A DNA stretch of 34,459 bases, taken from the NCBI GenBank assembly GCA_035302345.1, contig DATGSS010000068.1, forward strand, positions 1 through 34,459, given 5' to 3'. Each line of letters starts with the position of its first letter. Position 1 is the stretch's first letter. Shown in pieces: positions 17,444 to 25,761 of the stretch. Made by a program: the position numbers and the translations under genes. The notes under the pieces were generated by a model that had not been told where the DNA came from, did not search any database, and saw only the letters and a list, made by a program, of their open reading frames with translations. The stretch comes from Paenalcaligenes sp035302345. GTDB lineage: Bacteria > Pseudomonadota > Gammaproteobacteria > Burkholderiales > Burkholderiaceae_B.

Positions 17444-19111
17444 ATGACTGAACCGATATTTTTCCAATTAACCACATTTCAAACGATTTTATTGCTCTTT
17501 GGTTTTTATGGGCTTACTTTTTTACTGACCCTGACTATTGGTCGGCGCCATGAAAACGTTGATGGCTACATGGTTTCAACCAGTGCTGTAGGCTTTGGCC
17601 TATCCGCTGCAAGCATGATTGCCACTTGGATTTGGGCTGCTTCCTTTTATGCCAGTGCTACATCCGGATTTAAATATGGTCTATCCGGCCCCATACATTA
17701 TGGGTTCTGGGGAGCACTGATGATTCTATTTATTTACCCATTTGGACGTCGTTTCCGTGCACTCGCACCGGAAGCACACACTCTGGCGGAAGTCATTCAT
17801 GCCCGCCATGGTCGCTCTAGCCAACTCATTATGGCAGCATCTAACTTAGTGGGTAGTGGAATTAGCTTAATGGTTAATTTCACCGCCGCAGGTGCTCTTG
17901 TTTCTATCTTGAGCCCGCTTAGCTTTATTCAGGGCGTGTTAATTGCTGGATTAGGTGTATTAGCATATACCTTGTGGTCCGGCTTCCGCGCATCGGTGAT
18001 GACCGATTTCGCACAACTTATTGCGATGATTTTGGCCGCAGTCGTAATTATTCCCCTGATTTTCTTTAACGCCGGGGGCCCTAGCTTTTTACAAGACAAC
18101 ATGTGGCGTCTCAGTAGTGAGCAAGCTAATTTCTTTTCTACCACTGCCATCTTGGAACAAGGGGCACCCTACTTTGTAGCAGTCTTAGCCTACGCCATTG
18201 GTAATCAAACCATTGCTCAACGCCTCTTTGCAGTACGCGAAGACCTGATTCGTCCAACCTTTCTAACAGCGACTATTGGCTATGGGGCCGTAGTTATTGG
18301 TCTGGGTATGTTGGGTTTACTCGCTGTTTTCGCCGGTTTACATCCTGCTGACGGTGATCTAAACAATATTATCCCGCAGATGGCGTCTACTTATTTACCC
18401 CCTGTTGGTATTGTCTTATTTTTCTTGCTGGTGATCGGCTCACTCTCATCAACAGCTGATGCTGATCTGTGCGCCCTGTCAGCAATCGTTATGACGGACA
18501 TTTATGGCAAGAACATCGCCCGCGGTCGTCCCAACCCACGTCGCATGTTGCTATGGGGTCGGGTCACCATGATTGTGGCTACAATGACAGGTGTTGTGTT
18601 CGCTAGTCTGCGCTTGGATATTTTAGTCATGCTGGTATTTGTAGGTGCGCTGTGGGGTGCAATTGTCTTCCCCGTCATTTCCAGCTTTTACTGGGAGCGT
18701 GTCACAAACCGTGCCTTTACTACAGCAGTAATCACAGCCGTTGCACTCTTTACCCTTGTGCGCTTTGAGCTTATCCCAATGACAGGTGCTGTTGCTTTGT
18801 TTTTCGAAATTATTGCAGCCATCGGTGCCAGCGTAGTCATTGGTCTCATGACCTTTGCGTTTTTCCCACGTAATGTAGCCATCGCAATGGCGACTCTTAT
18901 GTTCTTGACCGTCGCACCTTATTTTGCAGGTTTCCTACGTGATTACACTGTATTGTTAGGCTCCTTGACCTCCTATGGGGTGAGCACAGTGGTTTGTATT
19001 GCCATGAGCTTAGTGAGTGGCGAAAAGTTTGATTTCAAAGTACTAGCCAAGCGCGTAACCTCTTTCCAAGAAGAACAAAAAGACCGCTTGGGCACTGCAG
19101 TGACCTCATAA
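17444..19111 (+). CDS. Sodium:solute symporter (SSF family)
   Basis: A 555-residue inner-membrane protein with about 14 helices and the LeuT-fold pattern of the SSF family. Typical segments are DGYMVSTSAVGFGLSAASMIATWIWAASFYASAT, GFWGALMILFIYPFGRRFRALAPEAHTLAEVI, AIGNQTIAQRLFAVRE and LLVIGSLSSTADADLCALSAIVMTDIY; the Ser-rich last segment contains the likely Na2-site residues on helix 8. It resembles the DUR3/urea-type and related branches more than PutP, but the substrate is uncertain. The ribosome-binding site is weak and distant (AAGG about 13 bases before ATG). A 43-residue membrane peptide gene follows after 28 bases and shares its terminator, so the pair probably acts together. Confidence 0.9.
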   Translation: MTEPIFFQLTTFQTILLLFGFYGLTFLLTLTIGRRHENVDGYMVSTSAVGFGLSAASMIATWIWAASFYASATSGFKYGLSGPIHYGFWGALMILFIYPFGRRFRALAPEAHTLAEVIHARHGRSSQLIMAASNLVGSGISLMVNFTAAGALVSILSPLSFIQGVLIAGLGVLAYTLWSGFRASVMTDFAQLIAMILAAVVIIPLIFFNAGGPSFLQDNMWRLSSEQANFFSTTAILEQGAPYFVAVLAYAIGNQTIAQRLFAVREDLIRPTFLTATIGYGAVVIGLGMLGLLAVFAGLHPADGDLNNIIPQMASTYLPPVGIVLFFLLVIGSLSSTADADLCALSAIVMTDIYGKNIARGRPNPRRMLLWGRVTMIVATMTGVVFASLRLDILVMLVFVGALWGAIVFPVISSFYWERVTNRAFTTAVITAVALFTLVRFELIPMTGAVALFFEIIAAIGASVVIGLMTFAFFPRNVAIAMATLMFLTVAPYFAGFLRDYTVLLGSLTSYGVSTVVCIAMSLVSGEKFDFKVLAKRVTSFQEEQKDRLGTAVTS

Positions 19112-19139
19112 ACACTGATAAAACATATTGGAGAAAAAT

Positions 19140-19271
19140 ATGGAACTAGATACCTTAGTTGCTTATATATTGGTCTGGCCCGTAATGTCCGCTGGCATCT
19201 TGATTTTGTTGATTGCATCACTGATTCGAGACATTGTTCGCGCCCGACGTGATGGCGAAGAGCTCTTATAA
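19140..19271 (+). CDS. Small membrane peptide, putative SSF transporter small subunit (43 aa)
   Basis: A 43-codon gene starting at ATG 19140 after GGAG with six-base spacing. The product, MELDTLVAYILVWPVMSAG followed by ILILLIASLIRDIVRARRDGEELL, has one membrane helix (about 7-29) and a charged cytoplasmic tail. It lies 28 bases after the SSF symporter and before a strong terminator. Databases contain a short-protein family named 'putative transporter small subunit' found beside SSF transporters, and this matches in size, topology and position. It may stabilise or regulate the symporter, by analogy with other small accessory subunits; that is inference. Confidence 0.82.
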   Translation: MELDTLVAYILVWPVMSAGILILLIASLIRDIVRARRDGEELL

Positions 19272-19290
19272 GACCGAGCCCTATCACACT

Positions 19291-19328
19291 AAAAAGGCGC
19301 CAGTCCAAATAGGACTGGCGCCTTTTTT
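19291..19328. terminator. Strong bidirectional terminator
   Basis: A near-perfect stem, AAAAAGGCGCCAGTCC with GGACTGGCGCCTTTTTT, around a short AAATA loop, flanked by A-run and T-run. It can end the SSF/small-subunit transcript on the plus strand and the aspartase transcript on the minus strand. Confidence 0.95.
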
Positions 19329-19361
19329 AATATCTACTATCTATTGATTTAATTGAGCTGT

Positions 19362-20786
19362 TTATTTATCGACTGGAAATAATCGCGGAGCGATCATATT
19401 TTCGGGACGCAAGATCTCTTGGAGAATTTTTTCATCTAATAATTTTTCTTCGCGCACTAAATCCAATACCGAGCGCCCCGTCTCTAGGGCTTTTTTTGCA
19501 ATGCGTGTTGAGTTTTGGTACCCAATATATGGATTGAGAGCAGTCACCAGACCTATTGAATTTTGGACTAATTTGTGACAATGCTCTTCGTTAGCGGTAA
19601 TACCATCTATACAAAGTGCACACAACATATCTAGTGCGCGCTGCAAGAGTCGAGTGGAATCAAAAAGCTTATAAGCGATTAATGGCTCCATCACGTTGAG
19701 TTGCAGTTGGCCGCCTTCTGCGGCTAGGGTCACTGCTAAGTCGTTGCCAATGATCTCAAACGACACCTGATTAACAGCCTCGGGCACCACTGGGTTAACC
19801 TTGCCCGGCATAATCGAGCTACCCGGCTGGCGAGGCGGTAAATTAATCTCGTTTAATCCCGTGCGAGGACCACTAGAGAGTAAGCGTAAGTCATTGCAGA
19901 TCTTGGATAGTTTGGCAGCTGTACGCTTTAACATACCCGAGAAAAGCACAAAGTCGCCCATATCAGAAGTAGCCTCGATGAGGTCCTGGGCTGCCCGCAC
20001 CGGATGCCCGCTAAGCTCGGCTAAACGACGAACAGCAATGGCTTGATAGCCTGGGTCGGCATTAATGCCCGTCCCAATCGCTGTTCCTCCCAAATTTACA
20101 TCCAGCAATAGCTGGGGCGCCCAATGCACAAAACGATTGAGATCTTCTTCTAGAGTCGTGGCAAAAGCGCGGAACTCTTGACCCAAAGTCATCGGCACAG
20201 CATCTTGTAGCTGAGTGCGCCCCATTTTCAGTACGCTTTCGAACTCACGACTTTTTTTCTTGAACGCATGAATAGTACGACGCAAACTGTGTAGCAATCT
20301 GTCATGCCCCAACAACAAACCCAAACGGATCGCGGTTGGATAAGCATCATTAGTGGATTGGGCCATATTAACGTCATTATTAGGGTTTAAATATTGGTAC
20401 TCACCCTTTTGACAACCCAAATACTCAAGCGCAATATTAGCGATCACCTCGTTTGCATTCATGTTAGTCGAGGTGCCTGCACCCCCCTGGATCATATCCA
20501 CCACAAATTGATCGTGATATGACCCCTGCATAATCTGCCTGCAGGCATAGGTGATGGCCTCGTGTTTTTTCTTGGTCAAATAACCAAGTTTGGCGTTGGC
20601 ATCAGCAGCGGCATGCTTAACTATTGCCAAGGCACACACCAAGTTTGAGAAATGCGACAAGGTCACGCCAGAAAGGTCAAAGTTTTGCACTGCCCTGAGG
20701 GTTTGCGCCCCATAATAGACATTTGCAGGTACCTTGACCTTGCCGAGTAAATCCTCTTCGATACGGTATTCTTCAGAATCTGACAC
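19362..20786 (-). CDS. aspA: Aspartate ammonia-lyase (aspartase)
   Basis: Aspartase reversibly deaminates L-aspartate to fumarate and ammonia. The fumarase/aspartase superfamily signature GSSIMPGKVNP is present (about residues 322-332), with the catalytic Ser loop, plus GTSTNMNANEV (about 104-114), NPNNDVNMAQSTNDAYPTA and GRTQLQDAVPMTLGQEF. Length matches E. coli AspA (478). I chose the GTG at 20786, giving MSDSEEYRIEEDLLG, similar to the usual family start. A TTG at 20816 would add ten residues, but the word TATAAT lies immediately before it, suggesting that transcription begins around there; neither start has a clear ribosome-binding site. Fumarase class II is the main alternative but has a different N-terminus. 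It is 69 bases downstream of the hydratase fusion gene. Confidence 0.9.
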   Translation of the reverse strand: MSDSEEYRIEEDLLGKVKVPANVYYGAQTLRAVQNFDLSGVTLSHFSNLVCALAIVKHAAADANAKLGYLTKKKHEAITYACRQIMQGSYHDQFVVDMIQGGAGTSTNMNANEVIANIALEYLGCQKGEYQYLNPNNDVNMAQSTNDAYPTAIRLGLLLGHDRLLHSLRRTIHAFKKKSREFESVLKMGRTQLQDAVPMTLGQEFRAFATTLEEDLNRFVHWAPQLLLDVNLGGTAIGTGINADPGYQAIAVRRLAELSGHPVRAAQDLIEATSDMGDFVLFSGMLKRTAAKLSKICNDLRLLSSGPRTGLNEINLPPRQPGSSIMPGKVNPVVPEAVNQVSFEIIGNDLAVTLAAEGGQLQLNVMEPLIAYKLFDSTRLLQRALDMLCALCIDGITANEEHCHKLVQNSIGLVTALNPYIGYQNSTRIAKKALETGRSVLDLVREEKLLDEKILQEILRPENMIAPRLFPVDK

Positions 20787-20855
20787 AGTACTATCTTCAA
20801 AGTTAGGAAGCGTCAATTATAAAGTCTTTTTCAGCAGTTTTGGCGATAAATCAAT

Positions 20856-22652
20856 TTACTGCCATTTGCCTTCTTTGGCAGCGCACTGCTGCAGGCGTGT
20901 GGTGACCTGCCAAGTCGATTGTGATGAATCCAAAATATCAGCATAGCGATTCAACAAATCCACACACTGCTGGAGCCCGAATTGCTCAGTGTAATGCATT
21001 GGCCCCCCTAAAAAGCGCCCGACCCCATACCCATGTACGGCAATCATATCGAACTCAATAGTGCGACCTATGACATTTTCATCCAGCAGACGTGCCCCTT
21101 CGTTAGCTAAAACAGCCATCATTAGCGGGCCCAAATCTGTAGCCGCTGGAACATCTGCATCTGCTATTAAGGGCGTTGTTCTTAGGTGTTCACGGCCTAA
21201 TAACTGCGCAGCCTCGAAAGGACCGACCGCAAATCCGAAATCTGTCAACGCTGTGTCGATAGCGCTGCGACTAAGACCTAATGTAAGCAGATCGTGGGCA
21301 GCACCCAAATAAACATCTAATAGACGTGCACCCACGCCAACGTTATTGGGCAAACCACTGATAGGATGCGTCCCTGCTTTGCGGGCCAGCGCTAACAAGG
21401 TAGCCAAAACCTCGGGTTGAGTCTCGTCGGTACGGCCGAGCTCCCAGAGGTGACCCTGAAAGATCGTAGGGGCAGGCTGCAGACGCACCAGAGCAGAAGG
21501 AACACGAACCAGCTCTTTAAATTTATTCAGATTTTGAGCACTGGTAGTGGCCAGAATAGTATCATCACCAGCGATTTCGTCTAACAGCTGTAAAGCAACT
21601 TTTTTCTGTTGCTCATTGCCTTGTGTGGCTTCAATTAAAAGTTGGCAACCTTTTAATTTATCAGCGACCTGATTATCCCGCGCGACCTGTGTAACCACCA
21701 ATCCAGCGGCATTAAAAGCACGTGCTAAAGCATTGGCTGAATCGCCCATGCCATATATGCCCACACAACGCACATCGCGACTCTCGGTATCACGCTCTAA
21801 ACCGGGGATCCTAGCCGCAGTACGCTCGGCGCCGAAAACGTAGCGCAAAGCCACAGATTGTGGTGACTGGACTAGCTCGAGGAAAATCGAACGCTCGTTG
21901 GGTAGCCCCTGCTCAAAACCCAATACAGCCCCATCCAAAATAGCCTTTACAGCCTGTGCCTTGGCCGGTAAATGCGGATATCTGGCTTGAGCCCATTCAT
22001 ATTGTTCTTGTAAGATTTCTTGGGCATTGGCGGGTTGAATCGGTAAATCGCGTACCTTGCGAGCCTTGAGCCCCGAAGACTTTAAGCCTTGGGCAAATTT
22101 GATTGCAGCATCGATAACATTATCATCAACTACCTTGGCAAATAGTTCTGTATCTGCCAACTCACGAGCGGGCACCAAACGCGCCTCTAAAATCATCGGC
22201 AACGCCTTTTCCACGCCAATTACACGCGGTAAACGTTGTGTCCCGCCAGCACCAGGGATAATACCCAGATTTACTTCGGGCAAACCAATACGTGCACCAC
22301 TACGGGCAACACGGAAATGAGCCCCTAACGCCAACTCGAATCCACCCCCAAGGGCAACCCCATCGATAGCGGCAACGATAGGCTTGGGATTATCTTCGAT
22401 AGATGCAATTACATTTTTCAAAATGGGCTCTTTGAAAGCTAAATCAGTCCCGAACTCGCGTACATCAGCCCCCCCGGAAAAAGCCCGCTCAGACCCGGTA
22501 ATAACGATTGCATCAATATTGTCATCATCATTTGCCTGAGCCACATAATGTGAAATTGCAGCACGCAAAGCGTAGCTCAAACCGTTAACAGGTGGATTAT
22601 TAAAAGTAATCAGTGCGACATTCTCATGGACATTGTATTGCGCGGCTTGCAT
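20856..22652 (-). CDS. Enoyl-CoA hydratase fused to a degraded 3-hydroxyacyl-CoA dehydrogenase domain
   Basis: Residues 1-190 are a complete crotonase domain. It has the oxyanion-hole segments FSGGADVREF and IDGVALGGGFELALG, and both catalytic glutamates, Glu106 in GGGFELAL and Glu126 in GLPEVNLG, as in FadB/FadJ. The second half resembles a 3-hydroxyacyl-CoA dehydrogenase but is short. The dinucleotide loop reads GIYGMGDSANALA, the helical hairpin that normally follows the first Rossmann strands is missing, and the HFFxP segment with the catalytic His is replaced by ALVRLQPAP. C-terminal helical repeats remain. Total length is 598 against about 700 for the family. Hydration of enoyl-CoA is likely; dehydrogenation is doubtful. 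AGGGGG precedes the ATG. Confidence 0.85.
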   Translation of the reverse strand: MQAAQYNVHENVALITFNNPPVNGLSYALRAAISHYVAQANDDDNIDAIVITGSERAFSGGADVREFGTDLAFKEPILKNVIASIEDNPKPIVAAIDGVALGGGFELALGAHFRVARSGARIGLPEVNLGIIPGAGGTQRLPRVIGVEKALPMILEARLVPARELADTELFAKVVDDNVIDAAIKFAQGLKSSGLKARKVRDLPIQPANAQEILQEQYEWAQARYPHLPAKAQAVKAILDGAVLGFEQGLPNERSIFLELVQSPQSVALRYVFGAERTAARIPGLERDTESRDVRCVGIYGMGDSANALARAFNAAGLVVTQVARDNQVADKLKGCQLLIEATQGNEQQKKVALQLLDEIAGDDTILATTSAQNLNKFKELVRVPSALVRLQPAPTIFQGHLWELGRTDETQPEVLATLLALARKAGTHPISGLPNNVGVGARLLDVYLGAAHDLLTLGLSRSAIDTALTDFGFAVGPFEAAQLLGREHLRTTPLIADADVPAATDLGPLMMAVLANEGARLLDENVIGRTIEFDMIAVHGYGVGRFLGGPMHYTEQFGLQQCVDLLNRYADILDSSQSTWQVTTRLQQCAAKEGKWQ

Positions 22653-22867
22653 TCAACCCCCTAACAAACTTAATACCTAAATCAAGCTAGTCATTATACC
22701 TATATAAGAAAACTTTTAGCCCACCTCCGAGGCCATTCGAACTTAAAGTCCATCAGCAGGCTTTTTATTTACCTCCACTCAATATATAATTATATATAAT
22801 ATATATTCGCATATAAGTATCGCCTCACTATCTCGTCCAAAGACCTTAAAATACAAAGGATACACAC

Positions 22868-23296
22868 ATGCTACGTTTCGACGTTCCCCCAGTCTGGTCC
22901 AACGTAACCCGCTGGGAAGCCTTTCTTAGTTTTATAATTACTGCCATCGCGTATTGGGTCAGCCCATGGTTTATGATTATCCTCGTCGTCCAGGGATTCA
23001 TACGCGGTTTTATAGGGCACTATCGGTGCCCAGCGCACCGCATCTGGAGCACACTATTTGAAATGAAAAACATCGCCGGCCAGAAAGAAAATGCAGGCGC
23101 AAAAATGTTTGCCAATAAAATACTCTTCATCGCCTCTAGTGTCACAGTCATCGCCTACGCCAGCGGCAGCACCATGTGGCAAATCCCCGTCATAGCTCTT
23201 TTGATATTCACCACCCTAGAGTGGGCTTTTTCATTTTGCGCTGCTTGCTGGGTATACGGACTATGGTTTCGGTTCTTCCCACCCAAGCCCCTTTAA
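22868..23296 (+). CDS. DUF4395 membrane protein
   Basis: A 142-residue inner-membrane protein with about four helices. It contains the two Cys-bearing segments typical of DUF4395: HYRCPAHRIW after helix 2 and FSFCAACWVYGLW in the last helix. These suggest a thiol/disulfide or sulfur-related role, but none is established to my knowledge. AAGGA lies eight bases before the ATG. The 215-base upstream gap includes a very AT-rich alternating stretch at about 22781-22807. It stands alone; the next gene downstream is a tRNA with its own promoter. Confidence 0.85.
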   Translation: MLRFDVPPVWSNVTRWEAFLSFIITAIAYWVSPWFMIILVVQGFIRGFIGHYRCPAHRIWSTLFEMKNIAGQKENAGAKMFANKILFIASSVTVIAYASGSTMWQIPVIALLIFTTLEWAFSFCAACWVYGLWFRFFPPKPL

Positions 23297-23368
23297 AATA
23301 CCCTGCGAGCCGCATCACAACCGCTGTATCTTTTTATACACAACCCATGAGTACTCAAACAGCGCTAC

Positions 23369-23396
23369 TTGGCAAATTTTAGTTTGCTGCTATAAT
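23369..23396 (+). promoter_or_regulatory. Sigma-70 promoter of the tRNA-Met gene
   Basis: -35 TTGGCA (23369-23374), a 16-base spacer and a perfect -10 TATAAT (23391-23396). The expected transcription start (about 23403) lies some 13 bases before the tRNA. Confidence 0.85.
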
Positions 23397-23415
23397 TATG
23401 GTCTTTAGATAGCAC

Positions 23416-23492
<77 letters not shown>

Positions 23493-23500
23493 AAATTCCA

Positions 23501-23533
23501 AACCCCTGCCTACACTTAGGCAGGGGTTTTTTT
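23501..23533 (+). terminator. Intrinsic terminator after tRNA-Met
   Basis: A stem AACCCCTGCCTA with TAGGCAGGGGTT around a very short loop (CACT), followed by a long T-run. It starts nine bases after the tRNA CCA end. Confidence 0.95.
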
Positions 23534-23595
23534 ATTGGGTTGATTGGGAAAATAGCCTTTTCAGGACGAAACCTCTTTAAGGGGTTATGCTAAAT

Positions 23596-24303
23596 TTATT
23601 TTGGCCGCTGATGATCGGCCACACCTGCGCGCCAGTAAGAGGAAACATTCATGTGTGTCGCCGGTACCCCTTTGCCGGTTAGAATCTCACGTAGTGCTGC
23701 AGCCTGTTGATACTCGCACGCCCCCCAGCAAAAACCATCCCCAGCAGGCAAATTCAAGTCATGCGCAGCTTGCTCCAACGAATCAACATATTCAATATCA
23801 ATATTGGGCAACACCTGCCACTCACGACGATCAGCCGGGTCATTAATCTGAACGCGCACCACAATCGGTACTTGCGAATGATTCTCTTGTAAAAAGCGCT
23901 CAATAGCTGGCAGCGCAGTTTCGTCCCCAAAGAAGACATACCAAGGCAGATCGGTACGTAAAGTCATGCTGCCACGAGGGCCAGCTAAACCGGCCCATTG
24001 CCCTATTGGCGCCCGCATGGCCCACTCTAAGGCTGGGCCCCCACTATGAATTGCAAAATCCAATTGAACAGATTTGTACTCTGCCGAATAATTGATCGGG
24101 GTATAGTCACGCATTATTGGGCGCTCGCCATCAAAATGGGGCCGATCATCGCGCATTTGAGGTAAATTTGGCTTTTCTAATCCTGCCTGAGGCAGCAACA
24201 GTTTCACATAATCATCAAAACCAAGACTTATAAAATTAGCCATCTCTGCGCTGCCTAGGGTTAGACGGATAAACCCAGGGCTAAGCTGCTCACGTGCCAA
24301 CAT
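23596..24303 (-). CDS. Siderophore-interacting (SIP-type) flavin reductase
   Basis: A 235-residue cytoplasmic FAD/NAD(P)H-dependent protein that, in this family (ViuB/YqjH), reduces ferric siderophores to release iron. The FAD-binding segment is IMRDYTPINY, followed by LDFAIHSGGPALEWAMRAPIGQWAGLAGPRGS, which binds the flavin pyrophosphate. The C-terminal half has GDETALPAI (NAD(P)H side) and ends with the conserved FCWGACEYQQAAALREIL and SYWRAG motifs. The ATG overlaps the divergent MarR gene's GTG by a few bases, and no ribosome-binding site has normal spacing; the true start could lie slightly elsewhere. The N-terminus is a little shorter than usual for the family. Confidence 0.9.
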   Translation of the reverse strand: MLAREQLSPGFIRLTLGSAEMANFISLGFDDYVKLLLPQAGLEKPNLPQMRDDRPHFDGERPIMRDYTPINYSAEYKSVQLDFAIHSGGPALEWAMRAPIGQWAGLAGPRGSMTLRTDLPWYVFFGDETALPAIERFLQENHSQVPIVVRVQINDPADRREWQVLPNIDIEYVDSLEQAAHDLNLPAGDGFCWGACEYQQAAALREILTGKGVPATHMNVSSYWRAGVADHQRPK

Positions 24304-24731
24304 CCTTAAAGGTTTTCGAAACCCTACACCAACTATTACACCTATTTCGGCGCGAAATGCGACGAATGCTCGAGCAATCAGATAGCGAGCTCACCTTTGG
24401 AGAGCTACGAATACTTTCTTTAATTGGGCGTCACCCGCAATGCACACCATCAACGCTAGTAGAATATAGCCGCACAGACAAAGCGCAGATCGCGCGTACT
24501 ATCAGCGGACTGCACAAGCTGGGTCTCGTTAAAAGACGCCAATGCGTAGAGGATCGGCGCATGCACCGACTAAGCCTAAGCACCCAAGGAGACAAAATCT
24601 ACCAAGCATTAAATGATGATCGTGCCCAGATTGCTGCACGCTTGCTGCAATACTGTGATGAACAGCAGCTAACCGAATTGTTGGATTTATTACAAACAGC
24701 TAGTAGCAGCGCAAAAGATTCTATTTCGTAG
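24294..24731 (+). CDS. MarR-family transcriptional regulator
   Basis: A 145-residue dimeric winged-helix regulator. The N-terminal dimerisation helix (VFETLHQLLHLFRREMRRMLEQ) leads into LTFGELRILSLIGRHPQCTPSTLVEYSRTDKAQIARTISGLHKLGLVKRR, the helix-turn-helix, and then the wing with the typical DRR motif (VEDRRMHRLSLSTQGDKIY). A GTG at 24294 is used because starting at the next ATG (24357) would remove the dimerisation helix. It is divergent from the siderophore-interacting protein and may regulate it. Its 3' end overlaps the convergent Bug gene by 11 bases. The ligand is unknown. Confidence 0.88.
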   Translation: MPTSLKVFETLHQLLHLFRREMRRMLEQSDSELTFGELRILSLIGRHPQCTPSTLVEYSRTDKAQIARTISGLHKLGLVKRRQCVEDRRMHRLSLSTQGDKIYQALNDDRAQIAARLLQYCDEQQLTELLDLLQTASSSAKDSIS

Positions 24732-25749
24732 ATTGGGGTTGGATTTGGCTGGCTAATTTTTTATAACGATGCAAATCAGTACGCACAATTTTTTCAAAAT
24801 CCACCGCACTTTCTTGGGCAAGCTCATAGCCCAATGCTTTCAAATCAGACTGCATTTCGGGTTTTGCCAAAATACGCTCAATCTGTGTTCGTAAATACTC
24901 GATAGTAGAAGTCGGGGTTTTAGCAGGAGCAAATACGGCATGCCACTGAGAAACATCAAACGGCTGTTCAATCTGCTCGGCTACCGTAGGTAGCGCTGGT
25001 AGTGCTTGAGTGCGTTGGGAAGAGGTCACTGCCAGAGCACGCAGATCACCTCTTTTTATATAAGGCACCGCGCTAGAAAGCGTGACAAAGGCAGTCTCCA
25101 CATGCCCGGCAAGTACGTCATTCACCGCCGGTCCACAGCCATTGTAGGGGACATGCATTAGCTCTGCTTTGGTCTGCACCCTTAACATTTCAGCTGCTAA
25201 ATGCTGAGGAGTCCCCGCACCGCAAGAGCCATACTGAACCTCTGTTTTGCGCTGCGCTAATGCCAAAGCCTGGGGCAAGCTTTTAGGTCCTTTATCAGGA
25301 TGAGCAACCCACACTGATGGGACCCACGCGATATTCACGACCGGCACTAAATCACTTTCAGGGTCAAAGCCCATTTCAGCATAAAAGCCTGGATTGATCG
25401 CATAGGTGCTATTCACCATTAGTAATGTCTGGCCATCGGGCAATGCTTGGGCGACTTGGCGCGCACCGATATTGCCACTGGCGCCAGGTTTATTTTCTAC
25501 GATCACAGGCTCGGGCAAATAATCAACTAATTGCTCAGCCAGTTTGCGTGCTAATAAATCAGTCCCGCCACCCGGTGGGAAGGTCACGACCAAAGATATA
25601 GGCCGGTGCGGGTAAAGAGGTGCAGCGGCAGTGGCAATGGGCACACACAAACACGCTAAAAGCACAACGGCCCACCATCTTTTAAGGCGGCGCAATAGGC
25701 CCGGCCCAATACGCCGCAGTAGGGGCAATAAGTAAACAGGCACTAACAT
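24721..25749 (-). CDS. Bug/TctC-family periplasmic solute-binding protein
   Basis: A 342-residue secreted protein. The N-terminus is long and basic (LLRRLKRWW), followed by a hydrophobic core and a likely cleavage site near ATAAAPLYP. Family motifs include PHRPISLVVTFPPGGGTDLLAR, VENKPGASGNIGA, HVPYNGCGPAVNDVLAGHVE and KRGDLRALAVTSSQR. Bug proteins are hugely expanded in Alcaligenaceae and bind small carboxylates or amides; Bordetella Bug27 has been reported to bind nicotinate/nicotinamide. Here the start lies 12 bases after nadC and behind the nadC operators, so binding of an NAD precursor (quinolinate, nicotinate or nicotinamide) is a fair guess. No TctAB-type membrane partner is adjacent. 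Confidence 0.92.
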   Translation of the reverse strand: MLVPVYLLPLLRRIGPGLLRRLKRWWAVVLLACLCVPIATAAAPLYPHRPISLVVTFPPGGGTDLLARKLAEQLVDYLPEPVIVENKPGASGNIGARQVAQALPDGQTLLMVNSTYAINPGFYAEMGFDPESDLVPVVNIAWVPSVWVAHPDKGPKSLPQALALAQRKTEVQYGSCGAGTPQHLAAEMLRVQTKAELMHVPYNGCGPAVNDVLAGHVETAFVTLSSAVPYIKRGDLRALAVTSSQRTQALPALPTVAEQIEQPFDVSQWHAVFAPAKTPTSTIEYLRTQIERILAKPEMQSDLKALGYELAQESAVDFEKIVRTDLHRYKKLASQIQPQSTK

Positions 25750-25761
25750 AAAGGTCAGCCT

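Noticed and set aside
22781..22807. Alternating AT-rich stretch upstream of the DUF4395 gene
   Set aside because: Low-complexity intergenic sequence; no repeat unit, origin boxes or operator symmetry beyond what alternating A/T produces.
23348..23357. Palindrome TGAGTACTCA resembling the NadQ-type half-sites
   Set aside because: The half-sites are in the opposite order with no spacer, and the spot is inside the leader of a tRNA promoter; it does not match the other three boxes.
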